Part shown: piece after piece, positions 33,640-45,055 of the stretch
How positions within the stretch are numbered: position 1 is the first letter of the stretch
Layout of the letters: every line of letters begins with the position of its first letter
NCBI GenBank assembly: GCA_040954595.2
Contig: JBECUI020000024.1
Coordinates: 637,978-701,977, forward strand
Direction of reading: 5' to 3'
Origin: Balanoglossus misakiensis
Lineage: Eukaryota; Hemichordata
DNA: 64,000 nucleotides
Translations under genes and position numbers: made by a program
Notes under the pieces: generated by a model
What the model was told of the DNA's origin: nothing
The model's input: only the letters and a program-made list of their open reading frames with translations
The model's database searches: none

Positions 33640-34790
33640 GCCTTGATCCATGGTAACCTCATTAAATATGTACATATCTAATTCTAGGCTATCCAGTTGC
33701 GGTAGAAACCTGGACATGGACAACTTTGGGGTCAAAATCTTTTGACAAAATGTTGGGTGATCTTGGGTAAACTTTGACCTACATTCCTATATCTTGGCAT
33801 CCGGCACAGATACATCCCTGACACTTGGAGTGATGGAACTGCATAATGGAGTATTATGTCTCAGCTAGTCACAGTGCTTTTGCTGTGTTTTATGTCTTTT
33901 ATTCAGCCAAATTAGATGTTTTTCATTACACATTGGCTGTGTTTGCCAGTACTTTTTAGCTGGTCACACTGCCTTAACACAATGTATTCTCAAAATACTC
34001 TGCAATCTTTATGAAGCATATACAGCAGACAAAGTTGTGGTAAGACTAAACTTGCCCTTCTTTGTGATTAAAGCATGACCGGCCTGTCTTAGGTGGCCCC
34101 TACCTAGGGGCTTTACCCGTCATTGGCTCACAGTCTGAGAAATCAGCTCTGCAGGGAAGTTAACGATGTAACCCACCATTAAAGCTTGGATTTCCGCTTT
34201 TTGTATTTGATGCCTGGCTGAGGCCTTCTTAGGATCTACCCAACGCTGAGTAGGCTATCCCGTCATTGGCACACAGTCTCAGGGAGGGAGTCAAAAGTTC
34301 AGTATACCATCAAAGCCTTTATATTGTCCATTCTTTTTAAGAGAAGGCTGGCTGCTGTAGAAAAATGTTGATCTCAAATTTATCATGTCCAAAAAGCCAG
34401 ACTTCCAGCCCTATTGGTTAGGCTGGCATTAGGTAAGTACATAATTAATGAGGCAAGACATAATACTCAATCAAATAGTTCCATCACTCCAAGTGTCAAG
34501 GTTGTATCTGCTCCGGATGCTAAAATATAGGAATGTAGGTCAAAGTTTACCCAAGATCACACAAATGTTTGTCAAAAGATTTTGACCCCGAAGTTGTCCA
34601 TGTCCAGGTTTCTACTTCAGCTGAATAGCCTAGAATTAGATATGCACATATTTAACGAGGTTACCATTGCTCAGGGGGGTCTTAAATTAACCATCAAATT
34701 TTAGTTTCATATTAATGCATATTAATATAAAACACTGTATCTCTAACCCTACAGGTAAGCCTAGAATTAGGTACATGTACATGCGTAAGT
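33640..34790. repeat. Small palindrome around a conserved core, left arm
   Basis: 33640-33870 and 34440-34740 are inverted copies of the TTTGACC-type module. For example, 'CACTTGGAGTGATGGAACT' near 33820 is answered by 'AGTTCCATCACTCCAAGTG' near 34480. Between them lies the core at 33870-34376, which is nearly identical in the other arm. Confidence 0.8.
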
Positions 34791-35298
34791 TTTTGACAAG
34801 ACAGTTAAGCTGTAATATATGTACATGAACCTTGACAATTGACTTAAAATAACATAAAGGCAGAACTGATACTGATTGGAGATAGATATTACTAATGACA
34901 GTGATGTTAATTACACCAGGAATGTTTGTCTTAGTATACGGTAGCTAACCGACTGCTTGAGGTTAAGTAATGAAAGTGCCCACTTGCGATTCACCTTCAA
35001 ATAGCTACTTAGTCTTTGGTACATGTACATTGTTTTTCCAATGATTAGACAAAGGATATACATACGTGTAATTAAGGTTGGGTAGCATTTTCAATGTAAT
35101 AAGCCCTGCCTTCACTATAATCTTACACCAAATCAACACTGTTCAGTAATGTGATAGGCTTCAAAGCGACGCTAGTTACATCATAATTCCCAGCAAGGGG
35201 TATTAGTTTATTGGGCAAGTGGCATGAGTGAGGCCAGACATTAGTTTTGGAAGCAAAGCGGACAGAACACTGCCGGGCATAGACTAGGTAGTTCTGAA

Positions 35299-36694
35299 TA
35301 GTCATGTTTCATAAGTCAGGTCCATGACATATGTACCGACATCTGTGATTGGTCCATCTGGTAATCTTAGGTCCACTTGAGGCACGGTGATTGGAGGGAC
35401 CTTATGTGTTAGGTCTTATTATTATGTATTATTCACTAGACCTTGTAGGTTAGGTCTTATTACTATGTATTATTCACTTTACAGCTCCCTGATTGGTTAA
35501 TGTGTAGGTCTCCAATTTTCACTGCCTCGTTATGCAAAGTCTTTTGTCCTTCTGAATACAGTTGTCGTATTCTGTCTGGCATGCTGCCTGCGCGTTGTCG
35601 AAGCTCGATCCCAGTGTATAAAGAAAGGCACTCATATAATGATTGGATTTAACCTTTCCTTCACTATTCATGGCATTTTTTTGTGATACTGTGAACTAGA
35701 TACTCGAAATAAAAATTGCCAGGAGAATTTTTTTATTTTATTTCCAGTGGCAGTTTGTTGAAATGGGCTAGTGTTTTGTTACGTAATGCTTTTCAGCGCA
35801 TCACTTCGTGTAACACCTGGCTGAATACGAAGTGTGTGCTATTCATTCGAGCAAACCAAAAATATCTTACAATAGAACTGTTTAGAATAGCATTGCATTT
35901 CTTTAATTGGGATACCTCATTAGTTGCTTTACAGGTATGATTACTTTTATTGTACTTCTTTCACGAAGCTGCACCGTCATAGTTCCATTTTTATGAAAAC
36001 AATATACGAATGTATAAACAGACAACGTACTCCTTTTCACAACATCTACGTCAAAACAAATTTACTTTAAAATAGTAAAACAACAATAATAATATTGATG
36101 ATGAGAAGTAGGAGGGTGATTTAAGAAAATATACAACTGTTAGCAAAAATGCTTAGATGTGTTAATCAGATTTTCAAAGTCCATCTAAAAATCATTTAAT
36201 CTTTCCAGGGTGCGGTTTATGTTGGAGATAGTATCAGTCAGGCTATTTCTCAGAAAATTAATGAATGATCTGCGGACATCCCGAATAATGTGTTACCACA
36301 ACGCTAGCCAGGAAGCACATGGGACATTTCACAATGAGGCAGTGAACACTGGGAGACCAGACTGACACGTTAACCAATCAGGGAGCTGTATGGTGAATAA
36401 ATACATATTAATATGACCTAACCTACAAGGTCCTGTATTATGAGGCAGTGAACACATGGGGGACCAGACTGACACGTTAACCAATCAGGGAGCTGTAAAG
36501 CGAAAAATGCATAGTAATAAGACCTAACCTACAAGGTCTAGTGAATAATACATAATAATAAGACCTAACCTACAAGGTCCCTCCAATCAGCGTGCCGCAA
36601 GTGGACCTAAGAGAAGCGGATAAACCAATCAAAACATGCAATACATGTGTATAGGACGTGTAATGTAGGTCATTTTGAAACAGGACTAATGTGA
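35299..36694. mobile_element. Nested TIR element, left arm only
   Basis: The right arm runs continuously from the equivalent of 35298 to that of 36695 (near 49140), so these 1.4 kb are an insertion. Its ends are inverted copies of each other: 'CTTAGGTCCACTTG' and 'GATTGGAGGGACCTT' near 35365-35404 are mirrored at 36580-36615. 'CAGCTCCCTGATTGGTTAA' near 35484 is mirrored twice (about 36378 and 36480). No transposase ORF is visible. Confidence 0.8.
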
Positions 36695-36959
36695 CCATGG
36701 ACGTTACCACATTAGACTCTGTATTGTAAGTTTCTGAAGAATCGCAAAAAATCATCAACAGTCTACATGTACTTCAACCTTGTGAGAAGTACTGTATAAC
36801 ACACAGGATATACTAGTCACTGTTGGTCAGGTTATTACACACTGTGGTCCCATCTGGGGATTACACAAAATTAGGTATGTCTGTGTTCATGGGAAAAATC
36901 ATGTGACATTGGCAAGCAGATATGACCTTCTGTAAGAACATTTCAAAGGAACCAGACAA

Positions 36960-37520
36960 GTATTTTAGGGAAAACAACATTCAACAATGACAAAAACTGC
37001 CTCAAACCACATCTATCCAACTATCAACAAATTGTATAATATCTACTTCAATCACCACGCCTACCAAAGTTGAAAGCAATCTGACTAGTAGTTTCAAAGA
37101 ATACAAATTGCAAAAATTGCCCCAAGACCACAATATGTAAATTTCACCAAAATGATATACAACATTACTTGGGTTACCTCTTGGAACAAGCATACCAAAA
37201 TTTAAAAGCAATCTAAGGAGTTTCTCAGAAAATGAATTTTGACCAAAAATGACAGATTACAAATTCTGCGACAATTTAAACAAAACCAACTATGATCACC
37301 TACCGGAAGTGTCATACTAAATTCTAAAGAAATCAGCCAATCTCTTTAAGAGGAAAAGATTTTTTTTCAAATGGTAAAACAAGACAAAATAATTGCATAA
37401 AAAATAGACAATTCACGATATAAACTCAAAGTATATCAGGTATGATGACATTACCTACATGCATACAAATGTTCAAAGCAGTCTAACCAGTTGTTGAGTT
37501 TTGATCAATTCCACATATTT
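36960..37520 (-). repeat. Degenerate repeat array, left arm
   Basis: Three to four diverged sub-units share 'AAAGCAATCT.A' preceded by 'CATACCAAAATTTA' or similar. The array is the reverse complement of 48360-48980. Confidence 0.7.
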
Positions 37521-37676
37521 CACAGGTTATTTGCGTATTTTTGCAATGACAACTTCATTTAAGCAAAATCCCATCTACACACCAAAATAAAAAAAGCGTG
37601 GTTTCATGTTTTGGATCAGGGCAGACATACATCCATATATACATGTAACATGCAGACACACATGTACACACACACA

Positions 37677-37746
37677 CAAACACATGCATACATGGCTGCA
37701 TACATACATACATACATACATATATACATACATGCATACATACATA
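37677..37746 (+). repeat. (CATA)n microsatellite
   Basis: CATA/CACA-rich tract. The right-arm counterpart near 48110-48140 has a shorter TATG tract. Confidence 0.8.
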
Positions 37747-40527
37747 GGGAAACGGTCTGGTAATCAATGTTGTGACACTAGCATTAGGCCTTAAACCCCG
37801 GTGCGGAAAGTACTGGGGTTCGGATTAACGTGTGTTTGTACAGTTGTTTATTTGGGAGTGGTCGTCGTGCATAATAACTGTGTAATTGATCTCATGTACA
37901 TAGAAAATAATTGAACACTTTACACCTCTATGCGATTGACAGCTGTTTGAATGGCGTGGTTATTGTTTCCCAGGGATGCTTCTGAAAAGCACTGAAACCA
38001 GATTTCTCCCAAAATCATCGTTGTTTCAAAAGCTCGTGTACTTTTTCATCGATAACTTTATGTTGTGTGTGTTTATAAAGCCAACCACTGTCGTTGTGTG
38101 GTGTAATTCTTTATGCTTGGATCTGTTTGGGCCGATTTTCATAGAGCCAAGATCGTTAGAGCCAAGATCGTTGGTGTTGTCTGTTGTCAGTCAAACGGCA
38201 TTAAGATTCGCCACTGATTTGGGGGGTCTTTTATACCACGCATCGGGGTTTAATGTTTACGATATCAGGACAATTTATATCATATGAAGTTTTATGTATT
38301 CATAATTATTCAGAGAAGCAAATTTTTAAAAATGTGAAATTGTTATCAATCGGATGTGCACTGACAGCATGCTTATATGGAATACAGGTACTCTAACACA
38401 ATCAGTCATAACACTTTTGAATCATCAATAAATAACATATAGAATAATTTTACAGGATTTAATTATTTATATTTGAACGCAAAGCGTAAATTCCCTTGTG
38501 CCATGGAATTCACAATCTGCAACTGGTGGGGTCCTTCTGCCAGTAAGAAGCATCAGATAAATTCTGCATGCTCATCACCGAGGCAATTTAGGTGTACTTT
38601 TGTACTTTGAGAACTGTCGGTTTTCGCAACTGAAACTCTGCTCACAGGACGGAGGAAAAACTAGAATGACAACAGCTATGTAAGCTAACAAAAGAAACAC
38701 AGAGCATAGTTCTCCATACTCATATTTTAATGCAATAATTTTTGCTGAAATTGGGGCGTCCGTGGGCAGGCAAAGGCAGTTCTAACTCAACTTGCAAATC
38801 AGGCCCATGTCTCTTGTTCCCTGAGACTGTCTGGTTCTAATAATAGCTGTAAGAACATAATCGTTGACCAAAGGGTTGGTTCAATTTTGCAACATTTTAT
38901 GATTTCAAGCTGTGCAATATTTGCAACTCTGTTTCAACTTTGGTTGGAGGGATGATGATGAAGCCATTTCACTGACAAAATAGCACTACTAACTGACATC
39001 CATATTTGTTTACAGTCAAATGCATTGCCATCAGAAAAATGCATACGAAAAAATTCTTATGTGAATAATACACACTTTCTTGCACAACTGCAAACTCTGT
39101 CACATTTGTGAAATTTTAAGGAAATTCATTCATTGGGTAGCTTTATGAATTCTTAAACAAACTTAGTCATGAAACCTAAATGGTTACCTTACACATCTGG
39201 CGGCTCGACTTCTGTGATATGATAGTCTTCAATTAATGTGTATGTGATTCCATACAAATCCATATGATTACCTGAACGTACAAAATAAATAAAAAATAAA
39301 AAATAAATTAAAAATAAATAAGTATCTCATACATATGCATAAGTGCTTGTGATAAATATATCCTGTATTTAAATAAACCTGTCATTTATTGACCTCGTTT
39401 TCCTATTAACCCAAAGGACTAGATTGCACTGTAATATTATTACAGCTTCATTTCATTACACTACATCATATTGGAGCAAATATGCCAGCTCAACATTGAT
39501 ATAAAGAGTGTCAAAATATTGGTGGCTACAAAAGCTTGTGTCCCTTCAATCCATCCTCGCACTCAGGTGAAAACGAACGTCATTAGTTTTTGGGAAAAAA
39601 CCTCTGAAATCAATTTCGGTGAGGCCAAATGTGTTCCAAAGGCAAACCGTTTCTGGTAAACAAATCAATGGCTAATAATTACTTCGGCGACATACCAATC
39701 AGTCAACATGGCTGCCTAATCGTTGGATAGCCCGGTTTCATCTCGCGATCATTCTGTCTTCCGATATGGCGTTGCATGGTTAAATTCGTCTCTTCTTTGC
39801 CGACATAGTCAGGCGACAGCGGTCGAGAAGCATAGGCAGCGACGCCATCTTGTTTACAATGTGAAGTATCGACTGCGCATGCTCAATAATTTTCCGCGTT
39901 TTTTTTTGCCAACGGCGCGCGCGCGGTGTCTGGTATAGAGAAAATAACATGCAAGTGCGCGATTATTCATTTGTAAAAAATCAGTTATACATTTGTCATC
40001 AACGTTTGAAAACTTTCAATGATCTTACCTCGGTAAGCATTTCAAATAGGTACATTTTTATTTAGAACCATCGTATGTGGAAAATAATAAAACATAGAGT
40101 GGGGATTGGCCCTATGTTTGACTTGATCATACCCAGCTCGGTTTGCGTTTTGTCATTGACGAGGGTGTCAGACTTTTGCTGAGAGAGTGAGTTTCTATAG
40201 CGTAAACGTTTATCGACTGGACTTTCTGTGCGCCAACAATTACATTATTTGTGGCCGGGGAACACGTGCAACTTTTGATGACTGTTTTTCTAGCGCCGTG
40301 TTTTTATCTTACGACCTAGAATACCTGCTTTCGTCACCATGGTCTGCTCTGCACGTACTATGCTTTCCAGTTTATGTAGCTTGAAGTTGTACCACATTTT
40401 GGTTTCCGAGCTGTAGCGAACATAAAACCGAAACTAATAGCTACGTGTTGACCACAGCGACTGCGTGTTTTTTTGTTGTATTCCCAACCTACAGTTTATT
40501 CTCATGCAGCTCAGACTGAGGTCGCTT

Positions 40528-40860
40528 CTAAGAGAAAAAACAACAGCATATTTTGGCTGCTGCCAGACCAGGAATGGAAAATCTTGAGTGGCGCTGGGCT
40601 GCATTTCTCTGTAGGACTGTAGTTGTATTGTGCAAGGGTTCGCCAGCATCGCCTTCAGACTTGTTGTCATAGTCACTGGTGGCGGTTTGTCCTGCACTAC
40701 TCGTCGTTCTATTTGATGCGGTGGTATTATTCCCAGATGTCTGTGCCGAGGATCCTGCCCGTTTTCCGATTCTCTTCGTTTTGTCGGCCATTTGCTTCAC
40801 TTTTTCTGTCATTGTTGCGACGTCAGTCTCTGTTGTTGTTCGAATGAGGCGAAAGTCCAT
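40528..40860 (-). CDS. Hypothetical ORF, possible first exon
   Basis: An ATG at 40860 (minus strand) opens 110 codons. The first part is basic and helical ('MTEKVKQMADKTKRIGKRAG'), followed by a Ser/Thr/Asn/Gln-rich low-complexity stretch. The tail of the frame ('ICCCFFS') looks like intron. No domain is recognised, and no downstream exon could be matched. It may be a real first exon near the GC-rich patch, or chance. Confidence 0.22.
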   Translation of the reverse strand: MDFRLIRTTTETDVATMTEKVKQMADKTKRIGKRAGSSAQTSGNNTTASNRTTSSAGQTATSDYDNKSEGDAGEPLHNTTTVLQRNAAQRHSRFSIPGLAAAKICCCFFS

Positions 40861-40957
40861 TCACCATTAATAGCCGAATTTCCAAGATCGTCCGTTAATT
40901 ACAATGCGACGTCACGCTACCATGTCCTAAGAAAGACTACATGGCACATTTTTTTAT

Positions 40958-41072
40958 CTCGTGCGCACGACTTACGTGTGCATGTGATATTTTCTCGTGA
41001 ACACGAGTGCGCTCGCAATTTTCTCGTGCGCACGAGATATGCACGAGATAGCATGTTTCTCGTGCACACGAG
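40958..41072. repeat. Cluster of 14-bp palindromes CTCGTGNNCACGAG
   Basis: There are four copies in 115 bp: CTCGTGCGCACGA at 40958-40970 (last base differs), CTCGTGAACACGAG at 40994-41007, CTCGTGCGCACGAG at 41023-41036 and CTCGTGCACACGAG at 41059-41072. Additional half-sites (GCACGAG) lie between them. Confidence 0.85.
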
Positions 41073-43146
41073 AAAACATCTCGCTGGAACAAGATACTAT
41101 CTCTTCCACAAGAAATAGAATAACTGGCAGCCACTATGATGTCTGCCACAGGCAAATTTAAATATTCCACTCTGGATCTTCTTTCAGCCCTTCGGAAAAC
41201 ATGAGCATTTATGAAATCCGGCTCTCAATTTTTCGAGAAGTTCCAGCAGTTGTGGTGTCGCCAAAAACGAATGTATGCCATTCCTGGCGGAAAAAAATAT
41301 GCAAGAGACGCTTGCAATACACTGCCATCTACCTGACCGCCCTACATGCCTTAATGTAAGGTAGAAGGTCGGGCGGTAGGAAGAGTTCACCAAAAGAGGG
41401 CGCATTTTATCATCCATTGATTTATACTGTGTACGAGCAGAGAAGCCTCAGTGTTCGCGGTTAGAACCGTATCGGTAAGACAAAGACAGAAGAGTTGACA
41501 GACAGCAAACTTATTCAGTTTATATCATATAATTCTTACTGTAAAACGTTCCCTGAATAAAGCCTTGTGCTCATAAGAACATTGAAGATTGTCGCATACA
41601 GACCGACACCCTTTTATCTATTGTAGGTATTGAATAGAACGCTAAATACCTGTGTATTTCTTATTCATTAAGCAATGATGTAACACAACAAGTTTCGGAC
41701 AGTGTGAAGAAAGGGCCAAAGCACTCTTGCAAGTTAGTGTTGTGTACTCTTTTCCAACACTGCTGCAAGCTGTTCAGCACCTGATGCTGCTTGTATCTCC
41801 GATGACAAATGGACAGTCTGTGTGCTGTCAAAGTAAATCCATCAATTTTGCGGAGCTGAAAGGAAAATGACAGCTTGTCAAACTCAAATCTGCCAGACGA
41901 AATAGGGAAAGAAATGCATAACAGGTAATCCACCATAGTATGAATTTTAGCCAGCATCCTATGAAATGCGGTGAAACGGAACTGCAATTAATTTTAAATG
42001 AATTCTGCTCAAATTGTTTTGTTAGTTCTCAACATTGGATTGGAACCGTTAAATATATTGTACCGTATAACATTATCATACAGGTTAGTATGTCAAATAT
42101 TTTTCCATTTGGCATTTTCTTCTTGAGGTCATTTCAACAGTATGCACACCACAGTTTGTGAGATATGGACAGAAACAAACAGGAATCTATGCAATGTTAT
42201 AATAGTATATTATTGTTAACAAGAAAGCGGCAACTCTCTGCCTGGCAGAGAATAATGATAGTCTTTTTGAAAAAAAGGGCGTGCTGAGGATATGGTCAGT
42301 CAAAAACATACATGTATAAGGTATGCCTGAACTAATTTTTAACATGGTGTACATAAATATTTATGCATTGTCACAATGACTGGAGGTCTTTAAATGACCA
42401 AGCTGTATGGACACCTCATTCAATGTTACATATATTTGTTATTACATGTTTATTGAAATTGCCAGTTGTCTGTTTTAATTCTGGCAGTTCTGCTGTGTCT
42501 TTTGTCTTGCCCTGACAGAATGCAGTAATATTTGCAGTACAAGAGGAGTGTCAGTAAATAGTGGAGCAATATCTTTCTACGAATGTACTCATGCATTGCT
42601 CCAAAGTGAAGTACATTCGCAAAACCAGTTTGGGAAATCGGGACTCTTTTCAAGATAATACCACATTTTTGTGGATGTCACATGACATGGAAACACTCTA
42701 GAATCACGATTGAGATAAGGTTTCGGTTTGATATACCACTTCCTTGTTATTTCAATCTGTATGTTTTCTTAACCCCCTCCCTCGAAAAAAGGTAATTGAG
42801 GTAATTGTAAAATTACCTGAAAACAAACAGGCTACTCTAGCCTCCATTTTATGAGGTTTGTGATGTAACATATTTTGAATTTCGTGAATCGATCTAAAGT
42901 TTCCGTGCACCAACTATCAAAAGTATACCAACAAATAATTTGGGCAATTCATAAGGAGAATCTAGTGGGTCAGCGGCTATAGAACTGACGTAAGTGTAAG
43001 TATCAGAGGATTGTGGGTACGAGGCTGGGAAGAGCAAAACTCGAACACTCATGAAATCTACACGTGACGCCAAATTCTTTGTAATATGAACAGTGGAAAA
43101 CTGCCATGCCATCCCTCTAAGTGCAAACTTCCAAAGATTTCAATCT

Positions 43147-43222
43147 GGTGATATTTAAAAAAAATATTTTATTCAAATTCATGTGGTGATATTTAAAAAA
43201 AAATATTTTATTCAAATTCATG
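43147..43222 (+). repeat. Short AT-rich tandem duplication
   Basis: A unit of about 38 bp starting 'GGTGATATTTAAAAAAAATA' and ending 'ATTCAAATTCATG' occurs twice with one extra A. Confidence 0.85.
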
Positions 43223-43618
43223 TTATAAATTAAACTTGCATCTATGATATAGAAATGACTCTGTCTTATATAACAAAAATACAAATAACTTGGTTAGATG
43301 ACCAAAGATTTCCCATCTCGAAAAGTTTCTACCAAAATGACTAACTCCAAATCTGCTAAGAGAGCCCTAGCAAATTTAATCACTGCACATTACTCTCGAT
43401 AAAACGAAATATTGCGCATTCATTTTGTCCTTGAATTGAAATGCATGGCCAGTGTTCATAGACTTCACACACACAGGATGTTTAAGGAGTTGAATTGTTA
43501 TTGACAGCGACCAGGTCGGTAGATTCTATAGGATGAAGAAAAAATGAAAAGACAGTCAGTACATAGCTAAATTCTCCTATACAAGGGCGGCTTCAATTGG
43601 TACAGTGACTGACTGAAT

Positions 43619-43681
43619 GGATGAATGAATGAATGAATGAATGAATGAATGAATGAATGAATGAATGAATGAATGAATGAT
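43619..43681 (+). repeat. (GAAT)n microsatellite
   Basis: About 15 perfect tetranucleotide repeats. Confidence 0.93.
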
Positions 43682-44566
43682 GAACGGATGAGTCGTAATA
43701 ATATGCTTCAATCATAGGGGCTTTGAAAATTATTAAAATAAAATAAAAAATAATGTACTCACAACCGACATTTATACAACAGACAGCTCAAGAAACTCCT
43801 CCATGTGTACAATACTTTGCCAATTTAGTGACAACATCAGCTTGCAGAGCACGTGAGCACCGCTTTCGCCAGCCTGTGGTGCCCGCATATCTTTTTTGTT
43901 CAGCAGTAACATGCACGACGCATGCAGAGACACAAACGTCCATGTTGCAAATTGTAGATGAAAGCATCAGCTGCGCTGGTTTTATGGTCAGCATCACTGG
44001 CTGTTACATGAAAACTGTTTGTCACATACCTTAACCAACATATACGTGTATCTGTATGGAAAGAAAGTAGGCTCACCCCCGGTACAGTATTATTTTTTTT
44101 GCATGCACGCAATGGAATTTGCTAAACTGGGATCATCTGCGCGCATTTCAAAACGTGCTCGTTGCTTAACTTCGCGTGCTTTACTACTCACAATTATTCC
44201 ACTTGTGAACGAACACGTCACCCAATTTTACAGTGTAGCCATGTGGAAAACCGGTGACAAGGTAATATTTCATTCGAAGATCAACCTACGTTCAGAAAGT
44301 TTGCATTGTGGTGAATTCTCACTGCTCTCGCAATGCGGTCTGTGGCTCACTGCCGCAGACCGCATTACACGTAGAAATAAATTCTGTACGTCACAGTTCG
44401 TAGGTCGCATAGGTCATGGAGTTAATCCATTATACATTGCGGCTTACAATTTCTCGTGACCCTCTTATCATGCAGCTTGTGTGTTACTGACCACTGACGC
44501 ATGTCAAAACACTCAATATTTTTTTTTAATTTGCAAAATCTTTCATTTTAAAGTTGTGATACTCAC

Positions 44567-44712
44567 TGCAGATAGCATTCTTTTCAGTAGGAACTATTTC
44601 TGCTGCCATTTCAATATTGTCTGTATTCCATGTAAATATATTTCCTCCAATTGAACAGTCCCCCGCCAGAGCTGCAACCTCTTCTGCAGTCAGAACTTTT
44701 GACCACATGTAT
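44567..44712 (-). pseudogene. Pentraxin/LamG domain C-terminal fragment
   Basis: Read on the minus strand, 'MWSKVLTAEEVAALAGDCSI', then 'GGNIFTWNTDNIEMAAEIVP', matches the end of pentraxin domains ('VW...LS..EV..LA..C..GGN...W'). It also aligns with the exon at 12566-12849 ('VYDYVLTPVEIQSLALNC'). A good donor (GTGAGT) follows at 44566. On the 5' side a TAA precedes the homology and no AG acceptor lies at the right place, so the fragment is more likely a decayed exon. A different pentraxin gene with an alternative acceptor is possible. Confidence 0.65.
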
Positions 44713-44739
44713 GTCATTTAGTCAAGACAATTTGGGAGA

Positions 44740-45055
44740 ACTGTAGTTTAAAGCCTCCAAAGCTGCCACTTTTTGCATTATTTTCATGATTTTATTTTCC
44801 AACTTAAATTGGTTCATCAAAATAAGCTTACTGATAGATATACATAAACATCTTATCGATGCCCGATTGTGACTGCATGTTGCAATTGGAACATGCTATG
44901 TATTAAAACGGTGCCTCACCGATTTAAACAGCCTTCATACAAACAATAGCAGCTAAGCAGCTATCGTGAAATGCGACGCCAAGTGATGACAAACCAATGC
45001 AAATGCAAGTAATATGGCTTAATGGTCACGGGTGAAGATTTTAGGGAATAGGGAA
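44740..45055 (+). repeat. Interspersed repeat also found in both arms
   Basis: It resembles 51160-51420 in the same orientation and 33060-33300 in reverse: 'GCCACTTTTT.CATTATTTTC', 'AATAAGCTTACTG.TAG.TATACAT' and 'CAAGTAATATGGCTT'. So at least part of arm sequence is mobile. Confidence 0.7.

Larger units (their letters stand above)
31498..39192. mobile_element. Large element X with terminal inverted repeats of about 700 bp
   Basis: 31498-32240 and 38470-39192 are inverted copies of each other inside the same arm. Shared landmarks are 'GGTAACCA(C/T)TTAG' at the outer ends, 'CATCATCCCTCCAACCAAAG' and 'GAAAACCGACAGTTCT', plus inner ends containing 'AATTTACGCTTTGCGTTCAA'. No transposase-like ORF lies between them. 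The same pair exists in the right arm (47112-56115). No target-site duplication was recognised. Confidence 0.6.
29833..39886 (+). repeat. Left arm of a giant inverted repeat
   Basis: Segment after segment of this arm has its reverse complement, in the opposite order, in 46191-57352. Outer edge: 'GTAAGGCACACATCTCCAAT' at about 29842 against about 57320-57340. Middle: 33870-34376 against 50036-50560. Inner edge: 39560-39886 against 46191-46500. Typical identity by eye is 80-90 %, with a much higher block in the middle. Confidence 0.9.

Noticed and set aside
39723-39938. Conserved protein encoded in both palindrome arms (also 46180-46368 minus)
   Set aside because: The frames are shared only because the arms are homologous. 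Most differences between them change the amino acid, which argues against purifying selection.
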